From Cellulomonas wangsupingiae (lineage in GTDB: Bacteria > Actinomycetota > Actinomycetes > Actinomycetales > Cellulomonadaceae), in contig NZ_CP101989.1 of assembly GCF_024508275.1 (NCBI RefSeq), forward strand, positions 1,860,001-1,924,000: a stretch of 64,000 nucleotides of DNA, written 5' to 3'. The position numbers and the translations under genes are program-made. Of the stretch, positions 35,302 through 44,624 are shown piece after piece. Numbering within the stretch: the stretch's first letter is position 1; each line of letters begins with the position of its first letter. The notes beneath the pieces are model-generated. The model ran no database searches and was not told where the DNA came from. It saw only the letters and a list, made by a program, of their open reading frames with translations.

Positions 35302-38079
35302 ATGGCCGACGTCGTCCCCCGTGACCCGAACTCCGGTCCGGCGGCCACGCCGGGCCCCGGCGCCGCACCCTACCCGGCGGGCTGGGAGGCGGACGTCGTC
35401 CTGACCGACGGCACCACGACGCGCCTGCGCCCCATCCGCCCCGACGACGCCGACGCGCTGCAGGCCTTCCACGTCGCCCAGTCGGAGCGCTCGACGTACC
35501 TGCGGTTCTTCGCGTCGCTCGAGCGACTGCCGGACCGGGACCTGGCCCGGCTCGTGACCGTCGACCACGTGACGCGGGTCGCGCTCGTGGTGGTCACGGG
35601 CTCACCCGACGTGGGCGAGCCGGAGCGGATCATCGGCGTCGCGCGGTACGACCTCGTCGAGCCCGAGACGGCCGAGGTCGCGTTCAACATCGCCGACGCC
35701 CACCAGGGCAAGGGCCTGGCGTCGGTGCTCCTCGAGCACCTCGCGGCCGCCGCTCGTGAGCGCGGCGTGCGCCGGTTCGTCGCCGAGGTCCTGCCGCAGA
35801 ACGGGCGGATGATCGCGGTCTTCAAGGAGGCCGGGTACGAGGTGCGCCAGCGCACCGAGGACGGCGTCGTGCAGGTGACGTTCGACATCGACCCGACCGA
35901 GCGGTCGCTGGCCGTCGCGGCGGACCGTGAGCACCGGGCCGAGGCGCGCTCGATGCGCGCGCTGCTCACCGCGCGCACCGTCGTGGTCGTCGGCCCCGGT
36001 GACGAGCCGGGTCTCGAGCTCACCGCGCGGCAGGCGCAGCGCGTCGTCGCCGGACTCGCCGCCGAGGCGCGTGCCGGCCGGCTGACGGTCCACGCGGTCG
36101 GGGTGGGCGACGGCCCGGACCTGCGCGACGGGGTCCGGCACCACGCGCGGATCGGCGACGTGCCCCCGTCGGTCGAGCTCGCCGTGGTGGCGCTGCCGGC
36201 GGCGCGCGTGCTCGACGCCGCCCGGCAGCTCGGCGCGCTCGGGGTGCGCGGGCTCGTGCTGGTGTCCGGCGGGTTCGCCGAGGCCGGGCCCGAAGGGCTG
36301 GCGAGGCAGCGGCTGCTGCTGGGTGTCGCGCACGGCGCCGGCATGCGCGTCGTGGGCCCCTCGTCGTTCGGGCTGCTCGCGACCCACGACGGCACGACCC
36401 TGGACGCGTCGCTCACGCTGCGCCCGCCGCCGCCGGGCCGCATCGGGATGTTCTGCCAGTCGGCCCCGATCGCCGTCACGCTGCTCGCCGCCGTCGGGCG
36501 CCGCGGGCTCGGCCTGGCCCAGCTCGTGTCCGCCGGTCACCGCGCGGACGTGTCCGGCAACGACCTCATGCAGTTCTGGGGGGAGGACGACGACACCGAC
36601 GTCGTCGCGCTCTACCTGGAGTCCATCGGCAACCCGCGCAAGTTCTCGCGCATCGCGCGGCGCCTGTCGGCGCACAAGCCCGTCGTCGTGGTCACCGCCG
36701 GCCGCTCCGGCCACGTCGTGCCCCCGGGGCACGCCGTGCGCCCCACACGTGCGCCGCGGCGCACCCTGGAGGAGGTGCTGCGCCAGTCCGGCGTGGTCCG
36801 GGTCGAGAACCTGCACCAGATGCTCGACGTCGTGCAGCTCCTCGCGCACCAGTCGCTGCCCCGCGGCCGACGCACCGCCGTGCTGTCGAGCTCGACCGGC
36901 GTGGCCGCGCTGGTGGTGGAGGCGGCCGCCGCCGCCGGGCTCGTGGTGACGGGGCGCGTCGAGATGCTCGGGGAGGACGCCGCCCCGGACGAGGTGGCGG
37001 ACGCGGTCGGGCGCGTGTACGGCGACCCGGACGTCGACGTCGTGATCGTGGTACGGATCCCCACCCTGGGCGGCGCCGACCAGGTCGTCGCGCGCGAGGT
37101 CGCGCAGGCCGCCGCCCGCACGGGACGCACCACGGTCGCCTGCATGCCCGACCTGCACGGCGTGACGCCCGAGCTGACGGCGGAGGGCCCCGACGGCCGC
37201 GCGCGGACCGTGCCCGCGTACGCCGCCCCCGAGGACGCCGCGGTCGCGCTCGGGCACGCCGCCCGGTACGCGGCCTGGCGCGCGGTCGACCGCGGCCGGC
37301 CCGTGCAGCCCGCGGGCGTCGACACGCGAGCAGCCGGCCGGCTGGTGGCGCGTCTCCTCGCGACGTCGGGGGCGACCGACGGGTCGCCCCTCGCCCTGGA
37401 CCCCGGGCAGGCCGCCGACCTGCTGGCCGCCGCCGGCGTGCACGTGTGGCCGTCCGTGCGGGTCCGCGACGCCGACGAGGCGGTGGCCGCAGCCGAGCGG
37501 CTCGGCTGGCCCGTCGCCGTCAAGACCACCGTGCCGGCCCTGCGGCACCGGGCCGACCTCGGCGGGGTCAGGCTCGACGTGGCCGACGAGGCCGAGCTCC
37601 GCGCGGACGTCGCGGGCATCCTCGCGCTCGCGGGCGACCAGGACCCGAGACCCGACGGGCCTCCCCTGGAGGTGCAGGCGATGGCCCCGCACGGTGTCGC
37701 GTGCGTCGTGCGGTCCACCGAGGACCCGCTGTTCGGACCCGTCATCAGCCTCGGCGTCGCCGGCGACGCCGCCGACCTCCTGGGGGACGTCGCGTACGGC
37801 GTGCCGCCGCTCACGGACGTCGACGTCGCCGACCTGGTCCGCACGCCGCGCGCGGCGCCCCGGCTCTTCGGCTACCGAGGGCTGCCCGCGCTGGACGTCG
37901 CGGCGCTCGAGGACCTCGTGGCGCGGGTGTCCGTGCTCGCCGACGCCCTGCCGGACGTGCGGTCCCTGGAGCTGAACCCGGTGGTCGTCTCCCCGCACGG
38001 CCTGGCCGTCCTGGGTGCGTACGCCTCGGTCGCGCCCGCCGACCGCGCCGACGCCGCGCGCCGGCTGGCGCGCCCGTGA
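35302..38079 (+). CDS. GNAT domain fused to ADP-forming acyl-CoA synthetase-like domains (protein lysine acetyltransferase, Pat type)
   Basis: The 925-residue protein has a GNAT acetyltransferase domain at about residues 30-200 (FNIADAHQGKGLASVLLEHL is the acetyl-CoA loop), then CoA-binding, succinyl-CoA synthetase-like and ATP-grasp domains (about 220-925). Relatives acetylate lysines of enzymes such as acetyl-CoA synthetase and damp their activity. The order here, acetyltransferase first, is the one known from Streptomyces and opposite to enterobacterial Pat. ATG 35302 is supported by a -10 box; the same frame is open far upstream only through the antisense of parC. Whether the synthetase part is still catalytic is not clear. 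Confidence 0.85.
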   Translation: MADVVPRDPNSGPAATPGPGAAPYPAGWEADVVLTDGTTTRLRPIRPDDADALQAFHVAQSERSTYLRFFASLERLPDRDLARLVTVDHVTRVALVVVTGSPDVGEPERIIGVARYDLVEPETAEVAFNIADAHQGKGLASVLLEHLAAAARERGVRRFVAEVLPQNGRMIAVFKEAGYEVRQRTEDGVVQVTFDIDPTERSLAVAADREHRAEARSMRALLTARTVVVVGPGDEPGLELTARQAQRVVAGLAAEARAGRLTVHAVGVGDGPDLRDGVRHHARIGDVPPSVELAVVALPAARVLDAARQLGALGVRGLVLVSGGFAEAGPEGLARQRLLLGVAHGAGMRVVGPSSFGLLATHDGTTLDASLTLRPPPPGRIGMFCQSAPIAVTLLAAVGRRGLGLAQLVSAGHRADVSGNDLMQFWGEDDDTDVVALYLESIGNPRKFSRIARRLSAHKPVVVVTAGRSGHVVPPGHAVRPTRAPRRTLEEVLRQSGVVRVENLHQMLDVVQLLAHQSLPRGRRTAVLSSSTGVAALVVEAAAAAGLVVTGRVEMLGEDAAPDEVADAVGRVYGDPDVDVVIVVRIPTLGGADQVVAREVAQAAARTGRTTVACMPDLHGVTPELTAEGPDGRARTVPAYAAPEDAAVALGHAARYAAWRAVDRGRPVQPAGVDTRAAGRLVARLLATSGATDGSPLALDPGQAADLLAAAGVHVWPSVRVRDADEAVAAAERLGWPVAVKTTVPALRHRADLGGVRLDVADEAELRADVAGILALAGDQDPRPDGPPLEVQAMAPHGVACVVRSTEDPLFGPVISLGVAGDAADLLGDVAYGVPPLTDVDVADLVRTPRAAPRLFGYRGLPALDVAALEDLVARVSVLADALPDVRSLELNPVVVSPHGLAVLGAYASVAPADRADAARRLARP

Positions 38080-38156
38080 CCGACGCCCGCCGCGCACGGC
38101 GCGTCCCGTGGCGTCGTGGTGCCGACGGCTGCGTGCCGGGATGGGAGGATGGTCGG

Positions 38157-38729
38157 GTGCCTGCACTCTCCACCATGCTGCGTGACGACCTGCACCGGGC
38201 CGGGTACTACCCGGAGCTCGTGGGCGAGGTCCTCGAGCTGGCCCTGGCCGGCGAGGACGCCGTGGCCCACCTCGTGCACCCCGAGACGACGTTCGACGGC
38301 GCCGAGGTGCGCCGCCACGTGACGGTCCTGGCGCTGACCGCGACGCGGCTCGTCGTCGCGCACGTCGACGACCACCCGGCCGACTCCGAGCACCCGTCGG
38401 CCAGCGCGCAGGCGACGACGGAGGCCGTCCCGCTGCGCGAGCTGCGCTCGGTCGCGTTCACGCACGTGATGACCGACCCCCAGGAGCACCGCGCCGGCGA
38501 CGGGGCGTCGGAGCTGACGCTGTCCATCGGGTGGGGCGCGGTCTCGCGCGTCGACCTCGAGCCCGCGACGTGCGGCGACCCGCAGTGCGACGCCGACCAC
38601 GGGATGACGGGGTCGGTGACGCCCGACGACGTGGTCGTGCGGGTCAGCGCGGCCGCCGAGGGGCGCGAGGCCGTCCTGGCGGCCATGGCCTTCGGTCGCA
38701 CGCTCTCGGCGGCGACGACCCGGCCGTGA
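38157..38729 (+). CDS. DUF5998 family protein
   Basis: The 190-residue protein is typical of an uncharacterised actinobacterial family: LRDDLHRAGYYPELVGEVLELALAGE at the N-terminus, HVTVLALTATRLVVAHVDDH in the middle and CGDPQCDADHG, which may bind a metal. GTG 38157 has a GGGAGGA site. The stop overlaps the next gene by four bases (GTGA); this pair, followed by thymidine kinase and sepH, is a recurring arrangement in related genomes. Function unknown. Confidence 0.8.
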   Translation: MPALSTMLRDDLHRAGYYPELVGEVLELALAGEDAVAHLVHPETTFDGAEVRRHVTVLALTATRLVVAHVDDHPADSEHPSASAQATTEAVPLRELRSVAFTHVMTDPQEHRAGDGASELTLSIGWGAVSRVDLEPATCGDPQCDADHGMTGSVTPDDVVVRVSAAAEGREAVLAAMAFGRTLSAATTRP

Positions 38730-39901
38730 GCACTCCCGCACCCGCGCGGGCGGTGCCCGACCCGCGCCCCGACGAGCTGGTCACCCCCGGCGGCGGAGCG
38801 CGGTCCCTCGGTCACGTCCTGCCGGCCGTCGCGAGCGCGCTCGGCGTCGACGTGCCCGGCGGCGCCGACGCGCGGAGCCTGCTCGACCTGCCCGAGGCGC
38901 GCCGGGTGTGCGTCGTCCTCGTCGACGGGCTGGGTCACCTCAACCTCGCGGAGCGCGGGGGCCACGCGCCGTTCCTGCGCTCGCTGCTCGCCTCGTCGCG
39001 ACCGCTGGTCTCGACGTTCCCGTCGACCACGGCGACCGCGGTCGCCGCGTTCGGCACCGGGCTGGGCCCGGGAGCGACGGGGATGCTCGGCTACACGGTG
39101 CGGGTGCCGTCCAGCGGCCGGCTCGGCAACCTCGTGTCGTGGACCGACATGCCGCCGGCGGAGCAGTGGCAGCCGCACCCCACGGTCTTCGAGCGGCTGG
39201 CGGCCCACGGTGTCGCGGTCACGAGCGTGGGGCCGGCGCGGTTCCACGGCTCGGGTCTCACGGGCGCCGCGCTGCGCGGTGCGGCCTACGCACCCGCCGA
39301 GGCCCTCGAGGACCGGGTCGACGTGGTCGTGCGCACGCTCCGTGAGCCCGGTCTGACGTACCTGTACTGGCACGACGTGGACAAGACGGGCCACCACCAC
39401 GGCTGGGGCTCGTGGCAGTGGGGCGAGGCGCTCGCAGCGCTCGACTTCGAGCTGGGGCGCCTGGCGCGCTCCCTGCCGCGGGACACCCTGCTGGTGGTCA
39501 CGGCGGACCACGGCATGGTCGACGTCGACCCGTCGCGCCGGCGGGACGTCGGCACGGACCCGGTGCTCGGTGCCCAGGTCGCGACCACGGGCGGCGAGCC
39601 GCGTGCGCTGCACCTGCATGTCGAGGCCGGGGCGGACCCCGAGGTCGTCGCGGGCCGCTGGCGCGACGAGCTCGGCGACGACGCGGTCGTGCGCACCCGC
39701 GCGCAGGCCGTCGAGGCCGGGTGGTTCGGTCCGGTCGAGGAGCGCGTGCTGCCGGTGGTGGGGGACGTCGTCGTGGCGATGACGGGCGCGGCGACGGTCG
39801 TGGACTCCCGGACGCAGACGCCCGCCTCCATGGCCCTGCTCGGCGTGCACGGGTCGTTGACGGCTCGCGAGATGCTCGTGCCGCTGCTGGCGCACCGATG
39901 A
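38726..39901 (+). CDS. Alkaline phosphatase superfamily phosphodiesterase/pyrophosphatase
   Basis: The 391-residue protein shows VLVDGLGHLN (metal-binding Asp), STFPSTTATAVAAFGTG with the nucleophilic Thr/Ser, YWHDVDKTGHHHG (metal ligands) and VTADHGMVD. This matches the nucleotide pyrophosphatase/phosphodiesterase group, which cleaves phosphodiester bonds in nucleotides or lipids. No signal peptide is evident, so it is probably cytoplasmic. GTG 38726 overlaps the DUF5998 stop. Substrate unknown. Confidence 0.85.
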   Translation: MSTPAPARAVPDPRPDELVTPGGGARSLGHVLPAVASALGVDVPGGADARSLLDLPEARRVCVVLVDGLGHLNLAERGGHAPFLRSLLASSRPLVSTFPSTTATAVAAFGTGLGPGATGMLGYTVRVPSSGRLGNLVSWTDMPPAEQWQPHPTVFERLAAHGVAVTSVGPARFHGSGLTGAALRGAAYAPAEALEDRVDVVVRTLREPGLTYLYWHDVDKTGHHHGWGSWQWGEALAALDFELGRLARSLPRDTLLVVTADHGMVDVDPSRRRDVGTDPVLGAQVATTGGEPRALHLHVEAGADPEVVAGRWRDELGDDAVVRTRAQAVEAGWFGPVEERVLPVVGDVVVAMTGAATVVDSRTQTPASMALLGVHGSLTAREMLVPLLAHR

Positions 39902-39934
39902 GCGCGCGCGCCGGCCGGGGGAAGTGCTGACGAC

Positions 39935-40627
39935 GTGGCCGAGCTGGTGTTCTTCTCCGGGACCATGGACTGCGGCAAGTCGACGCTCGCGCTGCAGATG
40001 CACCACAACCACGCCGCGCGCGGTCGCGACGGCGTGCTGTTCACGCGGCAGGACCGCGCGGGCAGCGCCACGATCTCCTCGCGCCTGGGGCTGCAGCGCC
40101 GCGCGGACGAGGTCGACGACGACACCGACTTCTGGGTCGAGGTGGTGACCCGCCGTACCCGCGGACGCCCCGTCGACTACCTCGTCGCCGACGAGGCCCA
40201 GTTCTACACCGCGGCGCAGGTCGAGCAGCTGGCCCGTGTCGTCGACGAGCTGTCCGTCGACGTGTTCGCGTTCGGCATCACGACGGACTTCCGGGCCCGG
40301 CTGTTCCCGGGATCGGCCCGGCTCGTCGAGCTCGCCGACCGCGTCGAGGTGCTGCAGGTGCGCGCCCTGTGCTGGTGCGGTGCGCGCGCGACGCACAACG
40401 CGCGCACCCTGGACGGCGTCATGGTCGTCGAGGGCGACCAGGTCGTCGTCGGCGACGTCGCGGCGGGCGCCGGCGAGGTCGCGTACGAGGTGCTGTGCCG
40501 GCGGCACCACGTCCGCCGCATGACGGCGCGCGTCGCCCGTGCCACGGGCCCTTCGGCGCAGACGCTGCTGTTCGACGACGACGCCGCGCGCCCCGACGGC
40601 CAGGTGTCCGGGGGCACCCCGCGCTGA
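39935..40627 (+). CDS. tdk: Thymidine kinase
   Basis: Phosphorylates thymidine with ATP in the salvage route. The 230-residue type II kinase has the P-loop FFSGTMDCGKST, VADEAQFYT (Walker B with the catalytic Glu region), FGITTDFRA and a Cys-containing zinc lasso (LCWCGARATHN, then a later CRRHH). GTG 39935 follows a GGGGAAG site and lies 33 bp after the phosphodiesterase. Length matches the family. Confidence 0.92.
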   Translation: MAELVFFSGTMDCGKSTLALQMHHNHAARGRDGVLFTRQDRAGSATISSRLGLQRRADEVDDDTDFWVEVVTRRTRGRPVDYLVADEAQFYTAAQVEQLARVVDELSVDVFAFGITTDFRARLFPGSARLVELADRVEVLQVRALCWCGARATHNARTLDGVMVVEGDQVVVGDVAAGAGEVAYEVLCRRHHVRRMTARVARATGPSAQTLLFDDDAARPDGQVSGGTPR

Positions 40628-40649
40628 GGCCCACGCGGCGAGGTCCACG

Positions 40650-40666
40650 GCGCCGTCGGACGGCGC
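40650..40666 (+). terminator. Hairpin between convergent tdk and sepH
   Basis: Stem GCGCCGT/ACGGCGC with a three-base loop in the 56-bp space between converging genes; it can act in both directions. Confidence 0.4.
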
Positions 40667-40683
40667 GCGTCACCCGCCTCGGG

Positions 40684-41745
40684 TCACTCCGGCTTGGCGC
40701 CGAAGACGATCTCGTCCCAGCTCGGGACCTTCGCCCGGGCACGCCGCGTGCGGCGCTCGCCGGCGGCGGGCCGCTCGTCACCCCGTCCGCGGGTGTCGGG
40801 GTCCTCGGTCGGCACCGGGCCGGAGCCCGTCGGCTCCGCGGCGGGTGCGGGCGTCGCGCGCTCGCCGCGCGGCGGTGTCAGCACGACGGCCTCGCGTGCG
40901 GGGTCCGCGTCCACCGGGTGCGCACCGGGCGCCGGGGTCTCCTGCTCGTCGCGCGCACCGGCGCTCGGAGCGAAGTCGAACGCGTGCTGCGGGCCGAAAC
41001 CCTCGAACTCCTCGTCCTCGGCGTCCAGGTCCAGCGGCTGGCGGACGCCGCGACGCGTGCGCAGCTCGTCGAGCAGCGCGTGGGTGGGCTCCACCTCCGG
41101 GGCGGACGTCTCCGTCACGGCGTCGAGGTCGAACACGACGTCGCGCACCGCGGCCAGGTGCCGGCGCGACAGGGGCTCGTCGATCTCGGTCTCGGACAGC
41201 CAGCGCGCCTCGTCCTCGTCGGCGACGACCGTGCGCCGCACCGGGTCGTAGGTCCACCGGGCCTCACGCGGCTCCTCGTCGACCACGAACCGGGCCAGGA
41301 CCGCCCACGGCCCCGCGCCCTCGCGCGCGGCGTCCCAGGCGAGCGAGCCGACGTCGACGCCACGGGCCGCGAGGCGGTCGGTGACGAGGTCCCCGAGCAG
41401 CGGCGCCCCGGAGTCGCGCCCGACGCGCGTGCCGCGCGCCTGCTCCGCGACGTACTCGCGCTCGGCGAGGACCGGGCCCTCGTACCGGCGCACGGACTCG
41501 ACCGGCACGCCCGCGGCGTCGGCCACCTCCTGCGCGGTCGCGCCGGCGCGGATCCGCGACTGGATCTCGCGCGGGCTCAGCGACCCCGCCTGCTCGCTGC
41601 GCAGCTGCTCCAGCTGCGGGCGGTCACGACGGACCGCCGCGCGCAGCGGGTCGTCGATGCGCAGGCGGAAGCGCTGCCCGTCGGGCGCGGCGACGACGAG
41701 GTGCTCCCCGTCCTCGTGCAGACCGACCAGCTCCAGCTCACCCAT
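40684..41745 (-). CDS. sepH: Cell division protein SepH
   Basis: SepH is an actinobacterial division protein that helps FtsZ assemble. The 353-residue protein has the conserved N-terminal domain (MGELELVGLHEDGEHLVV, FRLRID), a helix-turn-helix (LSPREIQSRIRAGATAQEVADAAG) and a long acidic, Pro-rich C-terminal region ending VPSWDEIVFG, which is the conserved tail motif. The ATG at 41745 has a GGGGAGG site. Length is typical. Confidence 0.92.
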   Translation of the reverse strand: MGELELVGLHEDGEHLVVAAPDGQRFRLRIDDPLRAAVRRDRPQLEQLRSEQAGSLSPREIQSRIRAGATAQEVADAAGVPVESVRRYEGPVLAEREYVAEQARGTRVGRDSGAPLLGDLVTDRLAARGVDVGSLAWDAAREGAGPWAVLARFVVDEEPREARWTYDPVRRTVVADEDEARWLSETEIDEPLSRRHLAAVRDVVFDLDAVTETSAPEVEPTHALLDELRTRRGVRQPLDLDAEDEEFEGFGPQHAFDFAPSAGARDEQETPAPGAHPVDADPAREAVVLTPPRGERATPAPAAEPTGSGPVPTEDPDTRGRGDERPAAGERRTRRARAKVPSWDEIVFGAKPE

Positions 41746-41855
41746 ACGACCTCCCCGGCCTCCAGGAGGGAGCCTGCCACCTCTCGGGCCGGAACGCGCG
41801 CACCCGGCCCGGTGCGCCGCGGGGTCCGCACCGCTGCGTGCGTCAGGATGGTGCC

Positions 41856-42488
41856 GTGTTCCCCGATCTGCCGGTCGAGCCGGTCCTGGAGGTCGCGGGG
41901 GTCTTCGTCGGTGCGATGTCCGGCGCCCTGGCCGCCGTGCGCAAGCAGTTCGACGTGTTCGGCATCATGGTCCTCGCGTGGGCCGCGGGCCTCGGCGGCG
42001 GTGTGCTGCGCGACGTGCTCATCGGCGCCGTGCCACCCGTCGGGATCAGCGACCTGCGCCTCATGGCGGCCGCGCTCGCGGGCGGCCTCGTCATGTACTT
42101 CGGGCACCCCCGGCTCGAGCGGGCCCGCCGGTTCATCGTCGTGATGGACGCGGGGGCGCTCGCGCTGTTCAGCGTCGTCGGCACCGTCAAGGGCCTGGAG
42201 TACGGCACCACCGCCGTCGCCGCGGTCGTCGTGGGCGTGCTCACCGGCGTGGGCGGCGGCATGCTGCGCGACCTGCTCACGGGCGAGGTGCCCGTCGTGC
42301 TGCACCACCGCCAGCTGTACGCCGTGCCGGCCCTGCTCGGCGCGCTCGCGACCGTCGGGCTGTGGCGCCTCGACCTGGCCGGTGCCGTCGGCCTGACGGC
42401 CGTCGCCGTGGGCGTCTTCGCGCTGCGCGTGGCCGCCCTGCGGTTCCACCTCAACGCGCCCGGGCCGTGGCGCGGCGGCGGCCGCTGA
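41856..42488 (+). CDS. TRIC-type (UPF0126/YadS) membrane channel protein
   Basis: The 210-residue protein has about seven hydrophobic helices and the duplicated glycine-rich motif of the family: GLGGGVLRDVLIG and GVGGGMLRDLLTG. Homologues form trimeric cation channels. GTG 41856 follows an AGGAT site; GTG 41838 is a weaker alternative. It is divergent from sepH and 41 bp before the monophosphatase gene. Confidence 0.85.
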   Translation: MFPDLPVEPVLEVAGVFVGAMSGALAAVRKQFDVFGIMVLAWAAGLGGGVLRDVLIGAVPPVGISDLRLMAAALAGGLVMYFGHPRLERARRFIVVMDAGALALFSVVGTVKGLEYGTTAVAAVVVGVLTGVGGGMLRDLLTGEVPVVLHHRQLYAVPALLGALATVGLWRLDLAGAVGLTAVAVGVFALRVAALRFHLNAPGPWRGGGR

Positions 42489-42529
42489 CGGTCGCCGAGC
42501 GTCCTGCAGGGCTGGGGGAGGATGGCGGG

Positions 42530-43411
42530 GTGACCTCATCCCCGGAACCGCCGTCCGACGCGCCTGCGTCCCCCCACGCCCTCGTGGCCGAGCTCCTGGC
42601 CGTCGCCGAGCAGGTGGCGCGCGCCGCCGGGCGGCTGGTCCAGGAGGGGCGGCCCGACGTCGTCGGGGTCGCCGCCACCAAGTCGAGCGCCGTCGACGTC
42701 GTGACCGCCATGGACCTGGCGAGCGAGGACCTCGTGCGCCGCACGCTGGCACGCCTGCGCCCCGACGACGCCATCCTCGGCGAGGAGGGCGGTCACGTGA
42801 CCGGCACGTCCGGCGTGACGTGGGTCGTCGACCCCATCGACGGGACGGTGAACTACCTCTACGGGCTGCCGGCGTACGCCGTCAGCGTCGCGGCGGTCGT
42901 CGGCGAGCCCACGCCCGCGACGTGGACCGTCCTCGCCGGGTGCGTGCACGCACCGGCGACGGGCGAGACGTGGACGGCGGGGCGCGGGACCGGGGCGTAC
43001 CTGGACGGGCGACGGCTCGCGGTCACCCCCGCGCCGCCCCTGGACCGGTGCCTGCTCGGCACAGGTTTCGGGTACGTCGCGGAGCGTCGGCGGGCGCAGG
43101 CCCGTGTCCTGGCGGCCCTGCTGCCGCAGGTGCGGGACGTCCGGCGCATCGGTGCCGCCGCCATCGACCTGTGCCAGGTCGCGACCGGTCGGTTGGACCT
43201 GTACTACGAGCGCGGGCTGCAGCCCTGGGACCTCGCCGCGGCGGCCCTCGTCGTCGCCGAGGCGGGCGGTGCGGTGAGCGGTCTGAGGGGCCGCGCGGCG
43301 GGCCCGGACATGACCGTGGCGGGCGCACCGGAGCGTGTCGCGCAGCTCGTCGCGATGCTCGAGGAGCTCGACGCCGACGCGCCTGACGCTCCGGTGGCAG
43401 ACAACCGCTGA
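42530..43411 (+). CDS. Inositol monophosphatase family protein (housekeeping copy)
   Basis: The 293-residue protein has GEEGGHVTG (metal-binding Glu), WVVDPIDGTVNYLYG and QPWDLAAAALVVAEAGG. It may dephosphorylate inositol phosphates for phosphatidylinositol or mycothiol, or other sugar phosphates. GTG 42530 has a GGGGGAGGA site. Compared with the copy at 26.3 kb it has a longer N-terminus and fuller conservation of the family, which fits a general metabolic role. Confidence 0.88.
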   Translation: MTSSPEPPSDAPASPHALVAELLAVAEQVARAAGRLVQEGRPDVVGVAATKSSAVDVVTAMDLASEDLVRRTLARLRPDDAILGEEGGHVTGTSGVTWVVDPIDGTVNYLYGLPAYAVSVAAVVGEPTPATWTVLAGCVHAPATGETWTAGRGTGAYLDGRRLAVTPAPPLDRCLLGTGFGYVAERRRAQARVLAALLPQVRDVRRIGAAAIDLCQVATGRLDLYYERGLQPWDLAAAALVVAEAGGAVSGLRGRAAGPDMTVAGAPERVAQLVAMLEELDADAPDAPVADNR

Positions 43412-43630
43412 CCGCGGGGAAGCGGGCGGTCGACGCGCCGCTGACCTGCGCGGACGTAGGTCGGGCGAGTGTCGCTGGTCACGTCCGGCCACATGGGCAC
43501 GTGTCCGTGTTCGCATCCGTGCCCGCGGTGATGCACAATCCGACGGCGCGGGGGAACAAAACGCTGACGTGGCGCCTTGATCTCGCGTACCACGACCACT
43601 GCTGCAGAAGACGGAGTGTGACGCTCACAC
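43412..43630 (+). other. 219-bp spacer before the DUF4193 gene
   Basis: This spacer is distinctly less GC-rich than its flanks (for example GGGGGAACAAAACG at about 43550). It probably holds the promoter of the DUF4193 gene, but no convincing -10/-35 pair or ribosome site could be fixed. No RNA gene or repeat is evident. Confidence 0.3.
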
Positions 43631-43930
43631 ATGGCAACCGACTACGACGCCCCGCGCAAGACCGAGGAGGACCTGAGCGAGGACTCGCTCCAGGAGCTCC
43701 AGGCCCGGCGCTCCGACAAGAACTCGGGCGTGGTGGACGAGGACGAGACGGAGGCTGCCGAGGGCTTCGAGCTCCCCGGCGCCGACCTGTCCGGCGAGGA
43801 GCTCTCCGTCCGCGTCCTTCCCCGCCAGGCCGACGAGTTCACGTGCTCCAAGTGCTTCCTGGTGCACCACCGCAGTCAGCTCGCGTACGAGCGCGACGGC
43901 ATGCCGGTGTGCTCGGAGTGCGCGGCCTGA
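43631..43930 (+). CDS. DUF4193 family small acidic zinc-ribbon-like protein
   Basis: A 99-residue protein found almost only in actinobacteria. The N-terminal half is acidic and disordered (KTEEDLSEDSLQEL), and the C-terminus has two Cys pairs, CSKCFLVHH and VCSECAA, a four-Cys zinc-binding pattern. ATG 43631 was chosen because it begins the conserved MATDYDAPR start. It converges with the DUF3093 gene. Function unknown, though wide conservation suggests a core role. Confidence 0.88.
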   Translation: MATDYDAPRKTEEDLSEDSLQELQARRSDKNSGVVDEDETEAAEGFELPGADLSGEELSVRVLPRQADEFTCSKCFLVHHRSQLAYERDGMPVCSECAA

Positions 43931-43949
43931 CCGCACCGACCACGCACGC

Positions 43950-43977
43950 GGCCGGTCACCCCTCGGGGTGGCCGGCC
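43950..43977. terminator. Strong bidirectional hairpin between DUF4193 and DUF3093 genes
   Basis: A 13-bp stem with one mismatch, GGCCGGtCACCCC and GGGGTGgCCGGCC, around a two-base loop. It serves both convergent genes and overlaps the last codons and stop of the DUF3093 gene. Confidence 0.6.
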
Positions 43978-44510
43978 GTTCGCGTCCGCGGCGAGGTCGA
44001 GCCCGTGCCGCCCAGTGCCGCGACGAGCGCGTCCGGCCGCCGCGTGGAGACGATCCAGTAGGGCGTCGGGTCCTGCGGGTCGCGGACCTCCACCCGCACG
44101 GCCGTGCCGATCCACGACCTCAGGCACGCGTACGCCCGGGCGTCGAGCGCGGGCCCCATCTCGGTGCGCAGCGCCGCCCGGTCGAGCACGCGCGGCTCGG
44201 CCAGCAGGCGGACCGGGATCTGCGCCGCTCCCGCACGCAGCGTGCCGCGCTCCACCGAGACGAGCGGCGTGATCAGCACGGCGGCGGCGAGCCCACCGAA
44301 CAGGGCCAGGACACCGACGACGAGCGCGAGCAGCGTGTCGACGGGCACGAACGCGATGCCCAGGACGCCGGCGAAGGCGACGACGCCGCCCCAGCCCAGC
44401 GGGCCCGGCCACAGACGCTCGCGGAACGCCGCACGCCCCGGCGCGGTCGTCGGCGACGGGGCCGACGGCGTCGGCCCGGGGGACGTGGCGGGGTCGGGTG
44501 TCGTGGTCAT
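43956..44510 (-). CDS. DUF3093 family membrane protein
   Basis: The 184-residue protein has a Pro/Thr-rich cytoplasmic start, two adjacent membrane helices (about residues 38-85; VVAFAGVLGIAFVPVDTLLAL, then ALFGGLAAAVLITPL) and a C-terminal soluble domain with PYWIVSTRRP. It is an actinobacterial family of unknown function usually found beside dut. I use ATG 44510; GTG 44516 would add two residues. Confidence 0.82.
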   Translation of the reverse strand: MTTTPDPATSPGPTPSAPSPTTAPGRAAFRERLWPGPLGWGGVVAFAGVLGIAFVPVDTLLALVVGVLALFGGLAAAVLITPLVSVERGTLRAGAAQIPVRLLAEPRVLDRAALRTEMGPALDARAYACLRSWIGTAVRVEVRDPQDPTPYWIVSTRRPDALVAALGGTGSTSPRTRTAGHPEG

Positions 44511-44610
44511 GCGCACAGGATCTCATCGTCGCGGGTGCCCTGAGCGGGGAGGGGACCGGGACGCGGGCCGCGCCGTGACGGCCGGGTGCCACGGTGCCCC
44601 TCCGGGGCGG

Positions 44611-44616
44611 TAGGGT
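44611..44616 (+). promoter_or_regulatory. -10 box of dut (TAGGGT)
   Basis: TAGGGT lies eight bases before GTG 44625 with no ribosome site between, so dut is probably leaderless. Confidence 0.55.
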
Positions 44617-44624
44617 CGGCCCCC

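Noticed and set aside
32698..38079. Very long plus-strand open frame of about 1,790 codons
   Set aside because: Its first 2.6 kb is the antisense of the topoisomerase gene and is Arg/His/Gly-rich without motifs. Only the part from ATG 35302 is a real protein, supported by a -10 box.
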